Of a stretch of DNA of 64,000 bases, positions 18,865-28,040 are shown piece by piece. Position 1 is the stretch's first letter, and each line of letters starts with the position of its first letter. A program made the position numbers and the translations under genes. The DNA comes from Bradyrhizobium huanghuaihaiense (GTDB lineage: Bacteria; Pseudomonadota; Alphaproteobacteria; Rhizobiales; Xanthobacteraceae): assembly GCF_007830635.1 (NCBI RefSeq), contig NZ_VLLA01000008.1, forward strand, positions 1 to 64,000, in the 5' to 3' direction. The notes beneath the pieces are model-generated. The model saw nothing but the letters and a program-made list of their open reading frames with translations, had not been told where the DNA came from and made no database searches.

Positions 18865-20991
18865 TTACACCCCGGCCTCCGCCATCCCCGCCGCCCACAG
18901 CGCGAACGCGTAGACGATCGCGACTTCGTCGAGTCGGTCGAACCGTCCCGACGCACCGCCATGGCCGGCGCCCATGTTGGTGCGCAAGAGAACCGGGCCG
19001 CCGCCGCTCATGGTCGCGCGCAGGCGCGCGATCCATTTGGCGGGCTCCCAATAGGTGACGCGCGGATCGGTCAGCCCGCCCATTGCGAGGATCGCCGGAT
19101 AGTCCCTCGCCGCGACATTGTCGTAGGGCGAATAGGACAGGATGGTACGAAAATCCTTCTCGCTCTCGATTGGGTTGCCCCATTCCGGCCATTCCGGCGG
19201 CGTCAGCGGCAGCGTGTCGTCGAGCATGGTGTTGAGCACGTCGACGAACGGCACCTCCGCGACGATCCCTGCGAACAATTCGCCGGCGCGGTTGGCGACC
19301 GCGCCCATCAGCATGCCGCCGGCCGAGCCGCCATGGCCGACGATGCGCTTGGCGCTGGTGTACTTCGCATCGATCAGCGCGCGGGCGCTGGCGGCGAAAT
19401 CGTCGAACGAGTTGGTCTTCTTCTCGCGCTTGCCGTCGAGATACCAGCCCCAGCCCTTGTCGGCACCGCCGCGGATATGGGCGATGGCGTAGACAAAGCC
19501 GCGGTCGACCAGCGACAGGCGGTTGGCGTTGAACGAGGCCGGCATCGCCATGCCGTAGGAGCCGTAGCCGTAGAGCAGCAGCGGTGCGGTGCCATCGAGC
19601 TTGAGCCCGCGGCGATGGAGAATCGAGACCGGCACCTCGGCGCCGTCCTGCGCCTTCGCCATGATGCGCGTGGTGACGTAGTCGGCGGCGTTATGGCCTG
19701 ACGGGATCTCCTGCCGCTTGCGCAAGGTACGCGTGCGCTTGACCATATCGTAGTCGTAGACTTCCGACGGCGTCGTCATCGACGAATAGGCAAAGCGCAG
19801 ATTCGTCGTCTCGAATTCGTAGGAGCCCATCGTATCCAGCGAATAGGCCGCCTCGTCGAAGGCGATCGCGTGCTCGTCCTTTGTCGCGAGGTCACGGATC
19901 ACGACCGATGGCAGCGCATTGGCGCGCTCGAGCCGCACCAGATGGCCGGCATAGAGATCGAGGTCGATGATGTAGATGCCGGGCCGATACGGGATCAGGT
20001 CGCGCCAGTTCTTGCGTTCGGGCGAGGCCAGCGGCGCCGTAACGATCTTGAAGTCAATGGCGTCATCGGCGTTGGTGAGGATGAACAGCTCGTCGCCGCG
20101 GTCGGCGAGCGAATATTGCACGCCTTCCTCGCGCGCCGCGACAAGGCGCGGCGGCGCCTCAGGGTTTGCGAGATCGATCAGCCGCTGCTCGCTTGTCTCG
20201 TGGTCGCCGCCCGCGATTACGCAGAACCGGCCGCTGGTGCTCTCGTGCAGATGGGTGAACCAGCCGGCATCCTGCTCCTCGTAGACCAGCGTGTCGTCGG
20301 CCTGCTTGGTGCCGAGCTTGTGCCGCCACACCTGCATTGGCCGGTGGTTGTCGTCGAGCTTCACATAGAAGAAGCTCTTGCAGTCCGCGGCCCACACCAC
20401 GCCGCCGTCGGTCTCCTCGACGAGATCGCCGAGATCCTTGCCGCTTCCCCAGTCACGGACGCGGATCGAAAAATATTCCGAGCCCTTGGTGTCCGCGCTC
20501 CAGGCCTGCAGCTTGTGATCATACGAGTGCCGGCTGCCGCCGAACTTGAAATATTTGTGGTCTTTTGCGAGCGCATCGCCGTCGAGCACGATCTCGCCCT
20601 CGCCGCCGTCGCGCGGCATGCGGCCGAACAGCTCGTGCTGGCCGCCCTCGCGGAACCTGCGGAAATAGGCGAAGGGGCCGTCCGGCGACGGCACGCTGGA
20701 ATCGTCCTCCTTGATACGTCCGCGCATCTCGCCGACCAGAGTCTTCTGCAGGCTAGCGGTATGGCCGAGCAGGCTCTCGGTGTAGACGTTCTCCTCGTCC
20801 AGGTATTTGCGGATGTCGGGATCGAGGACTTTGGGGTCGCGCAACACCTCCTGCCACTTCTCGTCCTTCAGCCAGGCATAGTCGTCGGTCACGGTGATCC
20901 CGTGCCGCGTGAGGGAATGCGGCCGGCGCGGGGCGACGGGGGGCTTCGAAGGCGTCTTGGCTTGTGTCACTCGGTCCTCATCATCTCTCAT
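18865..20991 (-). CDS. ptrB: Oligopeptidase B (protease II), S9A prolyl oligopeptidase family
   Basis: A serine peptidase of about 700 residues that cleaves short peptides after basic residues, normally cytoplasmic. The N-terminal beta-propeller starts near HGITVTDDYAWLKDEKW. The C-terminal alpha/beta hydrolase domain has the nucleophile in GHGGSAGGMLMGAVANR, the PtrB-type segment VDVLNTMLDDTLPLTPPEW, and the His in GAGHGGASGRFDR. The start is uncertain: ATG 20991 (MRDDEDRVTQ) is listed, but GTG 20970 (VTQAKTPSK) has GAGG at a better distance. It is divergent from the MBOAT gene at 21185. Confidence 0.93.
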   Translation of the reverse strand: MRDDEDRVTQAKTPSKPPVAPRRPHSLTRHGITVTDDYAWLKDEKWQEVLRDPKVLDPDIRKYLDEENVYTESLLGHTASLQKTLVGEMRGRIKEDDSSVPSPDGPFAYFRRFREGGQHELFGRMPRDGGEGEIVLDGDALAKDHKYFKFGGSRHSYDHKLQAWSADTKGSEYFSIRVRDWGSGKDLGDLVEETDGGVVWAADCKSFFYVKLDDNHRPMQVWRHKLGTKQADDTLVYEEQDAGWFTHLHESTSGRFCVIAGGDHETSEQRLIDLANPEAPPRLVAAREEGVQYSLADRGDELFILTNADDAIDFKIVTAPLASPERKNWRDLIPYRPGIYIIDLDLYAGHLVRLERANALPSVVIRDLATKDEHAIAFDEAAYSLDTMGSYEFETTNLRFAYSSMTTPSEVYDYDMVKRTRTLRKRQEIPSGHNAADYVTTRIMAKAQDGAEVPVSILHRRGLKLDGTAPLLLYGYGSYGMAMPASFNANRLSLVDRGFVYAIAHIRGGADKGWGWYLDGKREKKTNSFDDFAASARALIDAKYTSAKRIVGHGGSAGGMLMGAVANRAGELFAGIVAEVPFVDVLNTMLDDTLPLTPPEWPEWGNPIESEKDFRTILSYSPYDNVAARDYPAILAMGGLTDPRVTYWEPAKWIARLRATMSGGGPVLLRTNMGAGHGGASGRFDRLDEVAIVYAFALWAAGMAEAGV

Positions 20992-21184
20992 TCGCGGAGA
21001 GAGGCCCCTCACCCGGCCCCGTAAGCGGGGCGACGGGGAAGGAACAGGCTCGCCGCATTCCACTTATATCGTCGCGCTTTCGCGAATTGCCAGCGCGGCC
21101 GTTTCGATGCCTGCGCCAAGTCGCCGGGTTGTTGACCCGCCCCTTGTATGCTTTAGGGCTATACCCCCGCCGCCGGTCCAGCCG

Positions 21185-22621
21185 ATGCTGTTCAATTCCT
21201 ACCCGTTCATCCTGCTGTTCTTGCCGGTCGTGCTGGCCGGTTATTTCTGGCTTGGGCGGCGCAGCAATCTGACCCCGGTGATCTGGCTGGCGCTGGCTTC
21301 GATCGCCTTCTATGCGATCGGCAGCTGGCAATTCGTGGCCCTGCTGCTGCTCTCGATCGCGTTCAACTATGGCGTCGGTCATCTCCTCATCGTGGCGAAA
21401 CTCGGCCCGGCGCAGCGAAAGGCGGCGCTCGCGCTGGGTGTCGTTGGCGACCTCCTCGTGCTCGGCATCTTCAAGTATGCCGGCTTCGCGACCGAGAACA
21501 TCAACGCTTTGCTCGGCACGCATGTTGCGATCCATATCCTGCTGCCGGTCGGCATCTCCTTTTATACGTTCACCCAGATCGCGTTCCTCGTGGACGCGTA
21601 TCGCGGCCAGGTCGCGGCCTATGCGTTGCCGCATTACGCGCTGTTCGTGACCTACTTCCCGCATCTGATCGCGGGGCCGATCCTCCACCACAAGGACATG
21701 ATCCCGCAATTCGAGCGGGAGGACGCCAAGCATCCGCATGCGCATCTGATCCTGTGCGGGATCATCATCTTCGCGATCGGCCTGTTCAAGAAGACCTGCC
21801 TTGCCGACGGCATTCAGCCCCTGGTCGCGCTCGCCTTCGAGGCGCGCTCGCCGAGCTTCGACCAGGCCTGGCTTGGGGCGCTCGCCTACACGTTCCAGCT
21901 CTATTTCGACTTCTCCGGCTATTCCGACATGGCGATCGGCATATCGCTGATGTTCGGCATCTTCCTGCCCATCAACTTCAACTCGCCGTACAAGGCTTTC
22001 AGCATCGTCGAGTTCTGGCGGCGCTGGCACATGACGCTGTCGCAGTTTTTGCGCGACTATCTCTACATCCCGCTCGGCGGTAACAGGCGTGGCCGCGTGC
22101 TGCGCTATGTCAATCTGATGATCACGATGCTGCTCGGCGGGCTCTGGCACGGCGCGGCCTGGACGTTCGTGGTGTGGGGCGCGCTGCACGGCGCCTATCT
22201 CTGCGTCAATCACGCCTTCAACGCGCTGGTGCCGAACGTTCCGGCGTTGCTTGCGCGCCCGGTCCGTATCGCCGGTGCCGTGCTGACCTTCTTCGCCGTC
22301 GTCGTCGCCTGGGTATTCTTCCGCGCCGAGAGTGTCGCCTGGGCGCTGCGGGTTCTGCATGCGATGGCTGATCCTGCGAATATCGTCTTCGGGCGCGAGG
22401 AGATCGCGGCGCTGGTGCAGGTCACGGTCTATGCCGCGCTGGTGTGGCTGGCGCCGAACACGCAAGACATCATGGGCTACGATCACGGCAATCGCCGGGT
22501 CGGCGAAGCCTTGCTGGCAGGGCGCGTGCGACCGCTGGCTCTCTCTGCGGCGTCGCTGGTGCTCGCGTTCGGCATCCTGGGCATCCAGAGCCACAGCGAA
22601 TTCATCTATTTCCGGTTCTGA
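21185..22621 (+). CDS. MBOAT-family membrane O-acyltransferase (AlgI-like)
   Basis: A 478-residue protein with about 10-12 membrane helices, beginning MLFNSYPFILLFLPVVLAGY as AlgI/DltB-type proteins do. The conserved catalytic His is in LLGGLWHGAAWTFVVWGALHG, and the signature LYFDFSGYSDMAIG and RRWHMTLSQFLRDYLYIPLGGNRRG are intact. Such proteins transfer acyl groups across the membrane onto exopolysaccharides or lipids. No strong Shine-Dalgarno is visible at 21185. The stop overlaps the next gene by one base, so the two encode a functional pair. The polymer acetylated is unknown, since no polysaccharide synthase is nearby. Confidence 0.93.
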   Translation: MLFNSYPFILLFLPVVLAGYFWLGRRSNLTPVIWLALASIAFYAIGSWQFVALLLLSIAFNYGVGHLLIVAKLGPAQRKAALALGVVGDLLVLGIFKYAGFATENINALLGTHVAIHILLPVGISFYTFTQIAFLVDAYRGQVAAYALPHYALFVTYFPHLIAGPILHHKDMIPQFEREDAKHPHAHLILCGIIIFAIGLFKKTCLADGIQPLVALAFEARSPSFDQAWLGALAYTFQLYFDFSGYSDMAIGISLMFGIFLPINFNSPYKAFSIVEFWRRWHMTLSQFLRDYLYIPLGGNRRGRVLRYVNLMITMLLGGLWHGAAWTFVVWGALHGAYLCVNHAFNALVPNVPALLARPVRIAGAVLTFFAVVVAWVFFRAESVAWALRVLHAMADPANIVFGREEIAALVQVTVYAALVWLAPNTQDIMGYDHGNRRVGEALLAGRVRPLALSAASLVLAFGILGIQSHSEFIYFRF

Positions 22622-23730
22622 TGCGCACATCGTTCACCAGCCTGAAACGTCTTCTCCTCGCGAGCATCGTGTGCCTGTTGGGCGCAGCAGTGCTCACCTA
22701 CGTCGTCGATCCCCTGCAGCTGTTTCGTCCCTCGCGTCTCATGGCGGCGTTCTACTCCGACGACACGCGCGTGCAGAATGCCGGGCTGATCCGCAGCCAG
22801 TCGTTCGACACCGCCTTCATGGGCACCTCGCTCGCGATCCATTTCCGTCAGAGCGACATCGACCGGGTGCTCGGCGTCCGCTCGCTGAAGCTGGCGATGA
22901 CCGGTTCCAATTCGCGCCAGCAGGCCTTCGTGCTGGGGCAGGCGATCGACCGCGGCGCCCGACGCGTGATCTGGGCGATGGACGATTTCAGCTTCGTCGA
23001 TGCGGCCGATATCGAGGCCGATCCCTATCTGTCCGTCGATCTCTATCGCGGGACGGCCAGGGGGATCGCGTCCTACGTCTTCAGTGCGGCGATGGCGAAG
23101 GAGTCGCTGTTCACGGTGATGCGGTCTGTCCCGCCGCTGCGCGAGCCTCTGACCCGAGCGGCGCCTTATCTTCCCGTCAAGTTCGCGCTGGAGGATGTCG
23201 ACGACATCTACGCGCTGCCGCGGAATTTCGACGTTGCGCGAGACTACAATGCAAAGAAGACGCTCGCCGCCTTCGCCTACATCACCGCCCCCGCGCGCAG
23301 CCGTTTCCTCGGCGAAGGCTATGGTTATGAGGCCATGGTCCGACATTTCGAGCAGGACGCCGTCGGTCTCATCACGCGCCATCCGGACGTGACCTTCGAA
23401 GTCTACTTCCCGCCCTATTCGATCCTGCAATTCGTCGCCATGCGCGATGCCTCACCCGAGACGCTGAAGATCGTCACCGATCTCACGGCGCATATCGCGC
23501 AGCGATTGACGCAGCTGCCCAACGTACGCCTGCACGATTTCCGCGCGGTCAAGGCGGTGACGCATGACCTCAACAATTACAGCGACGTCATCCACCACTC
23601 GCCGGTGGTGGACGCGATGGTGCTGAAATGGCTGAGAAGCGGGGAGTATCGCGTCGATCCGAGGACGCCGCTCGCCTCGCTGGATCAGTTGAAGGCGCAG
23701 GTCGAGGCCTATCGCGTGCCGCGGCCGTAA
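22621..23730 (+). CDS. Membrane-anchored SGNH-like partner of the MBOAT acyltransferase
   Basis: 369 residues, translationally coupled to the MBOAT gene (TGATG). It has one N-terminal membrane helix (RLLLASIVCLLGAAVLTYVV), so the rest is predicted periplasmic. Block I of an SGNH-type fold may be FDTAFMGTSLAIHF, with the Ser in GTS. A C-terminal D-x-x-H may be in NYSDVIHHSPVVDAM. These features and the pairing resemble AlgJ/AlgX or PatB partners that hand the acyl group to a polymer. I do not recognise a named family, so the SGNH assignment is an inference from motif placement and context. Confidence 0.8.
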   Translation: MRTSFTSLKRLLLASIVCLLGAAVLTYVVDPLQLFRPSRLMAAFYSDDTRVQNAGLIRSQSFDTAFMGTSLAIHFRQSDIDRVLGVRSLKLAMTGSNSRQQAFVLGQAIDRGARRVIWAMDDFSFVDAADIEADPYLSVDLYRGTARGIASYVFSAAMAKESLFTVMRSVPPLREPLTRAAPYLPVKFALEDVDDIYALPRNFDVARDYNAKKTLAAFAYITAPARSRFLGEGYGYEAMVRHFEQDAVGLITRHPDVTFEVYFPPYSILQFVAMRDASPETLKIVTDLTAHIAQRLTQLPNVRLHDFRAVKAVTHDLNNYSDVIHHSPVVDAMVLKWLRSGEYRVDPRTPLASLDQLKAQVEAYRVPRP

Positions 23731-23741
23731 CCAAACCTTCC

Positions 23742-23899
23742 GCTGTCGTCCCGGACAAGCGAAGCGCAGATCCGGGACCCATAACCCCAGGGAGGAGTTT
23801 GGCGAAGACTTGCGGTTAAAGGGTCTTCTCGTGGTACGCACACCATGCGTCACTGATGGATCACGCGGTATGGGTCCCGGCCTTCGCCGGGACGACAGC
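23742..23899. repeat. Palindromic intergenic repeat, family 3, copy E
   Basis: Exact 12-bp outer arms CTGTCGTCCCGG (23742-23753) and CCGGGACGACAG (23888-23899). The interior carries GGGACCCATAACC, AGTTTGGCGAAGACT and TATGGGTCCCGG, shared with copy D at 18702-18838. It fills the junction of two converging genes. Confidence 0.88.
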
Positions 23900-23907
23900 G
23901 GCGGCTG

Positions 23908-25095
23908 CTACGCCGCTACCTCTTCACCGAGATACGACACCGCCGCCTCGAGCCCGCCCTTGCCATGCGGGATCTTCAGCGCGTTGAGGCCGATCTCGAT
24001 CACCCCTAACGTGCCGAGCAGCATCGGCGCGTTCACATGGCCCATATGGGCGATGCGGAAGGCTTGTCCGGAGAGGTCGCCGATGCCGGTGCCGAGCACG
24101 ACTCCGCACTTGTCCTTGCAATAGCGTTGCAGCACCGCCGGATCATGGCCGTTGTTCATGGTCACCGTGGTCACGGTGTTGGAGCGCTCACTCGCCTCCG
24201 CAACGTTGAAGCCGAGCACCTGGCCTTCCGACCACATCGCAACCGCGCGGCGCGCGGCTTCGCCGAGCAGGCTGTGGCGGCGGAAGGCGTTTTCCAGCCC
24301 CTCCTCGTGCAGCATGTCGATCGCCTTGCGCAGTGCGAACAGCAGATGCACGGGCGCGGTGCCGGCATATTTGCGATAGTTCTCGGTGCCCTCGCGCTCG
24401 CTCCAGCTCCAATAGGGCGTCGACAGATTGGCCTTCTTCTGCATCTCGAGCGCGCGCGCATTCGCCGCGACGAAGCCGAGGCCGGGCGGCGTCATCAGGC
24501 CCTTCTGCGAGCCGGACATCGCGACGTCCACGCCCCATTTGTCCATCTCGAACGGCATGCAGCCGAGCGAGGCGACGGTGTCGACCATATACAGCGCGGG
24601 ATGGCCGCTCGCCTTGATCGCCTTGCCGATCGCCTCGATGTCGTTCTGCACGCCGGAGGCCGTGTCGACCTGCACGACGACGACGGCCTTGATCTTGTGC
24701 TCCTTGTCGCGGCGCAGGCGTTCCTCGACCTCGTGCGGCCGCACCGCGCGGCGCCAGTCGCCCTTGAGCACCTCGACCTCGGCGCCCATCAGCGCTGCGG
24801 CATTGCCCCAGCCGATCGCGAAGCGACCGCTCTCCAGCACCAGCACCTTGTCGCCGCGCGACAGCACGTTGCTCAGCGCCGCTTCCCAGGCGCCGTGACC
24901 GTTGGCGATGTAGATGTAGGACTTGCCCTTGGTCGCAAACAGCTTCGAGATGTCTGCGAGCAGCGTATCGGTCAGCTCGTGCATCTCTTTGGAGTAGATG
25001 TCGATCGCCGGACGATGCATCGCCCGCAGCACCTCGTCGGGCATCGTGGTGGGCCCGGGGATGGCCAGAAATTCCCGGCCCGCGCGAACGGTCAT
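23908..25095 (-). CDS. Class V PLP aminotransferase, serine-glyoxylate / alanine-glyoxylate type
   Basis: 395 residues from ATG 25095 (MTVRAGREFLAIPGPTTMP), which follows an AAGGA site. An upstream in-frame extension to 25143 is not family-like. The start GPTTMPDEVLRAM, the cofactor region ANGHGAWEAALSN and the PLP-binding Lys in MSGSQKGLMTPPG identify the AGAT/SgaA group. These enzymes transfer the amino group of serine or alanine to glyoxylate, feeding the serine cycle or glycine synthesis. No serine-cycle genes are adjacent, so which donor is used cannot be said. It is monocistronic as far as can be seen. Confidence 0.92.
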   Translation of the reverse strand: MTVRAGREFLAIPGPTTMPDEVLRAMHRPAIDIYSKEMHELTDTLLADISKLFATKGKSYIYIANGHGAWEAALSNVLSRGDKVLVLESGRFAIGWGNAAALMGAEVEVLKGDWRRAVRPHEVEERLRRDKEHKIKAVVVVQVDTASGVQNDIEAIGKAIKASGHPALYMVDTVASLGCMPFEMDKWGVDVAMSGSQKGLMTPPGLGFVAANARALEMQKKANLSTPYWSWSEREGTENYRKYAGTAPVHLLFALRKAIDMLHEEGLENAFRRHSLLGEAARRAVAMWSEGQVLGFNVAEASERSNTVTTVTMNNGHDPAVLQRYCKDKCGVVLGTGIGDLSGQAFRIAHMGHVNAPMLLGTLGVIEIGLNALKIPHGKGGLEAAVSYLGEEVAA

Positions 25096-25200
25096 TGCTG
25101 TCGGTCCTTGTTGCTTGAGAACAGGATGGTATCGCTGATTCACACTTTTACGTGGCGCTGGGAGCCAAGAAAAGCCCGGAAAACGCAGGTCTGAACTGGG

Positions 25201-25923
25201 TTATCTCTTGGTCTCGCGGCAGCCGGCGGCTTCCGCTTCCTCCACCGAGCAGAACCAGCGGGTGCCCTTGCTGATCTTCATCTTGATCTGGGTGTACCAG
25301 CGGCTGGTCGGCTGGTGATAGATGCACTCGCCGGCGGTGTTGACGTTGCCCTTGATGGTGCAGTCGGGCGAGGGCGCGACCGGCCCCGAGGCCGAGGCCA
25401 GCAGCACGGCATGCGCGCCGTCCGGCGGCTTGGTGGCGCCCAGGATGGCGGTCTTCTTGTTGCGCACGCGCCAGTCCCAGGGCGCGATGAAGGCGCCCTG
25501 CCACATGCCGGCCTTGGCCTCGCGTGCCGCAGCCTCGTCGGGCTCGTAGTCCTTGGAGACGCGGGTGTAGGCCAGTGCCCAGCCGTTGCGCACCAGCCAT
25601 TTCTGGATGTCCTCGCCGCCGACCTCGCAGCGCGCCACGGTGCGGCCGCGCCGGTCGATCGCGCGGGTGTGGCAGACCCAGGTCTTGCCTTCCGTGTACT
25701 TGGCGAGCTCCTCGCGCGCGGCCACGCCGCAGGTCCAGCGCTCGCTCTTGGTGTTGAGACAGAGCTGGTCGGACGACGGCGCGTCGATGCCGCCGAGCCG
25801 GATCCGCGTGTTGCCGATCACGATGGAATCGCCGTCGCGGACCTTTGCCGTGCCGGTGATGTCGGCGGCCTGGGCGAGCGACGGGACGAGCAGGGACAGC
25901 GCAATCAGGAATTTTCGCAACAT
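25201..25923 (-). CDS. Secreted thermonuclease-like (SNase) domain protein
   Basis: A 240-residue protein with a signal peptide (MLRKFLIALSLLVPSLAQAA). The SNase-like OB-fold covers roughly residues 22-155: TGTAKVRDGDSIVIGNTRIRLGGIDAPS, WTCGVAAREELAKYT and VARCEVGGEDIQKWLVRNGWALAY. The C-terminal part (CTIKGNVNTAGECIYHQPTSRWY, then WFCSVEEAEAAGCRETKR) is a small Cys-containing module often found after such domains in rhizobia. It may bind a nucleic acid or the cell wall. Not every catalytic residue of staphylococcal nuclease can be confirmed by eye. An upstream extension of the frame is non-coding. Confidence 0.88.
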   Translation of the reverse strand: MLRKFLIALSLLVPSLAQAADITGTAKVRDGDSIVIGNTRIRLGGIDAPSSDQLCLNTKSERWTCGVAAREELAKYTEGKTWVCHTRAIDRRGRTVARCEVGGEDIQKWLVRNGWALAYTRVSKDYEPDEAAAREAKAGMWQGAFIAPWDWRVRNKKTAILGATKPPDGAHAVLLASASGPVAPSPDCTIKGNVNTAGECIYHQPTSRWYTQIKMKISKGTRWFCSVEEAEAAGCRETKR

Positions 25924-26040
25924 GCCGGTCCGGGTGTTCAGGACAATCTCGATAAGCCGCGCGATTGTGGTCGGCTTTTGGCCACTCGGCCAGCTTATGC
26001 CTAACAGTTGGGCTTTCAACTTCCTGTCATTGTGGGAGGT

Positions 26041-26180
26041 CTCGTGTCCCGGACGCGGTGCGGCGTGTAACGCCGCTCCGCAGAGCCGGGACCCAGAAAG
26101 TTGCGAGCGTCGGTCTTGGCATGGGCCCCGGCTCAGCAGCGCACCGCTGAAGAAGCGCTGCGCTGCGTCCGGGGCACGAG
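26041..26180. repeat. Palindromic intergenic repeat, family 4, copy F
   Basis: Arms CTCGTGTCCCGGACGC (26041-26056) and GCGTCCGGGGCACGAG (26165-26180) pair with one or two mismatches. The inner CAGAGCCGGGACCCA and GGCCCCGGCTCAGCAGCGCA are shared with the element at 35027-35151. It lies upstream of the nuclease gene and downstream of the next minus-strand gene. Confidence 0.87.
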
Positions 26181-26186
26181 ACCGAG

Positions 26187-27914
26187 TCACCCCCGCGCCA
26201 TCGCCCGCTTCGCCACCGCCAGTCCCATCAGCACAAACGCCGAGGTCACCTCCGGGCCGCCGACCAGGATCCGTGTCGGCGTCTTCATCTTGTTCCATTC
26301 ATAGGCGCGGAACGGGCCGCGGCGGCCGCCTTCGCCGAGGCTTGCGATGATGACGTTCAGTGCCGGCGCAAAGGCACGCGGGTCGGCGCCGAGATGGCCG
26401 AGCGCGATCAGCGCCAGCGCGGCGTCGAACACGTTCATCTCCGCGGCCATCAGCTCGCCCTTGACGTAGGAGAGCACGCGGTGACGGATGAAATCGAAAT
26501 CGCCGTCGGGATCGATCGCCGCCTGCGCCGCCAGCGGCAGCGCAAGGAACGCAGCATAACAGCGGCCGAAATAGGCGCTGTAGAGCTCCGGCAGATAATA
26601 GATGTGCGAGCGCGGATTGCCGAAGGCGCCGCTGGCGGCGAGCCGCTTCTGGAAGCCGATGATCCGATGCACGGTCGCGAGCCGCGCCGGTGTTTCCAGG
26701 ATCTTCCAGCGCGTCAGATTGCGAAAACTCACCTCGAGAATGTCGAGATTGAGCGTCGGATCGAGATCGTTGCCATAGGGCCGCTCGCCCTTGAGATTGT
26801 CGATCCAGGTGGCGACGCCGCCTTCATAGTCGATGTTGTCATTGAGCGGCACGGTGACGCGCGGCGCGTTGACGCCGGCACGCACCTGATAGCCGCTGTA
26901 GAAGTCGAGCAGCGGCTGGTCGATGATCGCATCAAGGCAGCCGGCCTGCGTCGCCGCCGAGATCGAGCACGCCGTGGTGTCGCAATCCGGCACATAGATG
27001 CCGAAGCCGAGTTCCTGCTTGATCTGGGCAAAGAAGCGGGAGAAGCGCGGATGCGGCGCCGGCGCCAGCGCCGTGATGACGTTGAAGCGCGCACCGTCCG
27101 TGCCCTCGACCTCTTCGCGGCTGATATTGACGCAGAAATCGACCATGTCGGCGATGGCGCGCTCCGCCGCCGTCTTGTCCGCTGGCGAGGCGAGCCCGGT
27201 CTCGACATAGCCGAGCAGCGCCTCGATGAAGAACGCATCGTAATAGGCCGAGCGGTGGCGGATCTGCACCGGCTCCCACATCGGCTCGGCGATGCCTTTC
27301 CAGGGCGGATTGACTACGGCCCGCGCGTGCGAGCGCGCGATGAAGACGCGCGCGAGGTTGAACAGCAGCGAGGAGTTCTTGTAGCCGCGCGCATTCAGTC
27401 CCGTCAGCGCCATGATCAGCTCACGGCCGCGGACATCAGGGTCGCCGATCAGGTTGAAGGCGGCGTAGGTCGGCAGGAAGCCGTTCCGGCGGTACGAGCC
27501 GAGCAGATGCTGCGCGCAGTCGCGGATCACGCCGTCGATCTCTGCGGTCTGCGGCATGGTGCCGGTGAACATCGCCGGCGGCGGCTTCGGGTGGTCGAGC
27601 GCGATACTGTCGACGAGATCGGCCACGGGCTGGCCGACCGCCGCCCAATCCGGCTCGGCATCATCGCGGGCGCGGGCGAGGGCCTCGCGCAGCCGGGTCA
27701 GCTTCGCCGCGTCGCGCAGCTCGGGCAGTCCGGCCCGCCGCAGCAGCATCCGCAATGCGGGATTGCCGAGCGCGGTCTTGTAGAACTTTGCCAGGTGCGG
27801 ATCGCCGCTGGCGCTGGCCGCCAGCACGGGATCGCAGACCTCATAAAGCGAGGGGCCGTCCTTCCGCGCCGTCAGCGCCCGGCAGGCGGCGCCGGCAAAA
27901 TAATGAAAGCTCAT
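26187..27914 (-). CDS. Unknown conserved-looking protein, 575 aa
   Basis: I do not recognise this protein. ATG 27914 (MSFHYFAGAACRAL) is the first plausible start; the 24 residues upstream are low-complexity Arg/Ala. There is no signal peptide. The chain looks all-helical and soluble, with many aromatic residues, and contains RELIMALTGLNARGYKNSSL, SAYYDAFFIEALLGYVETG, YVPDCDTTACSISAA and VPLNDNIDYEGGVATWIDN. Asp-rich DCDTTA and DNIDYEGG recall active-site regions of alpha-toroid proteins, but this is only an impression. Coding bias is normal for the window. A CRP-like palindrome lies about 118 bp upstream of the start. Confidence 0.85.
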   Translation of the reverse strand: MSFHYFAGAACRALTARKDGPSLYEVCDPVLAASASGDPHLAKFYKTALGNPALRMLLRRAGLPELRDAAKLTRLREALARARDDAEPDWAAVGQPVADLVDSIALDHPKPPPAMFTGTMPQTAEIDGVIRDCAQHLLGSYRRNGFLPTYAAFNLIGDPDVRGRELIMALTGLNARGYKNSSLLFNLARVFIARSHARAVVNPPWKGIAEPMWEPVQIRHRSAYYDAFFIEALLGYVETGLASPADKTAAERAIADMVDFCVNISREEVEGTDGARFNVITALAPAPHPRFSRFFAQIKQELGFGIYVPDCDTTACSISAATQAGCLDAIIDQPLLDFYSGYQVRAGVNAPRVTVPLNDNIDYEGGVATWIDNLKGERPYGNDLDPTLNLDILEVSFRNLTRWKILETPARLATVHRIIGFQKRLAASGAFGNPRSHIYYLPELYSAYFGRCYAAFLALPLAAQAAIDPDGDFDFIRHRVLSYVKGELMAAEMNVFDAALALIALGHLGADPRAFAPALNVIIASLGEGGRRGPFRAYEWNKMKTPTRILVGGPEVTSAFVLMGLAVAKRAMARG

Positions 27915-28024
27915 GAAATACCTGGTCGCGGGGCCTTGCGCGGAAGCGGCGAGCGCGCGCACCCGACCGCCCGCCGCCCCCTGCAAGTCTTTGAAAAACT
28001 ACCCGGATTCGCAGGAAAAACAAA

Positions 28025-28040
28025 CGTGACTGATGTCACG
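28025..28040. promoter_or_regulatory. CRP-like palindrome
   Basis: CGTGAC-TGAT-GTCACG is a perfect 16-bp palindrome with the CRP core GTGA-N6-TCAC (outer T/A replaced by C/G). It is centred about 118 bp upstream of the ATG of the unknown 575-aa protein and about 306 bp upstream of the pseudocaspase. The rest of the 27915-28338 gap is comparatively AT-rich and shows no gene. Confidence 0.55.

Noticed and set aside
20981..22630. 549-codon minus-strand frame opposite the MBOAT gene
   Set aside because: Antisense shadow; the translation is hydrophilic repeats of Asp/Arg/Gln while the plus strand encodes a clear MBOAT protein.
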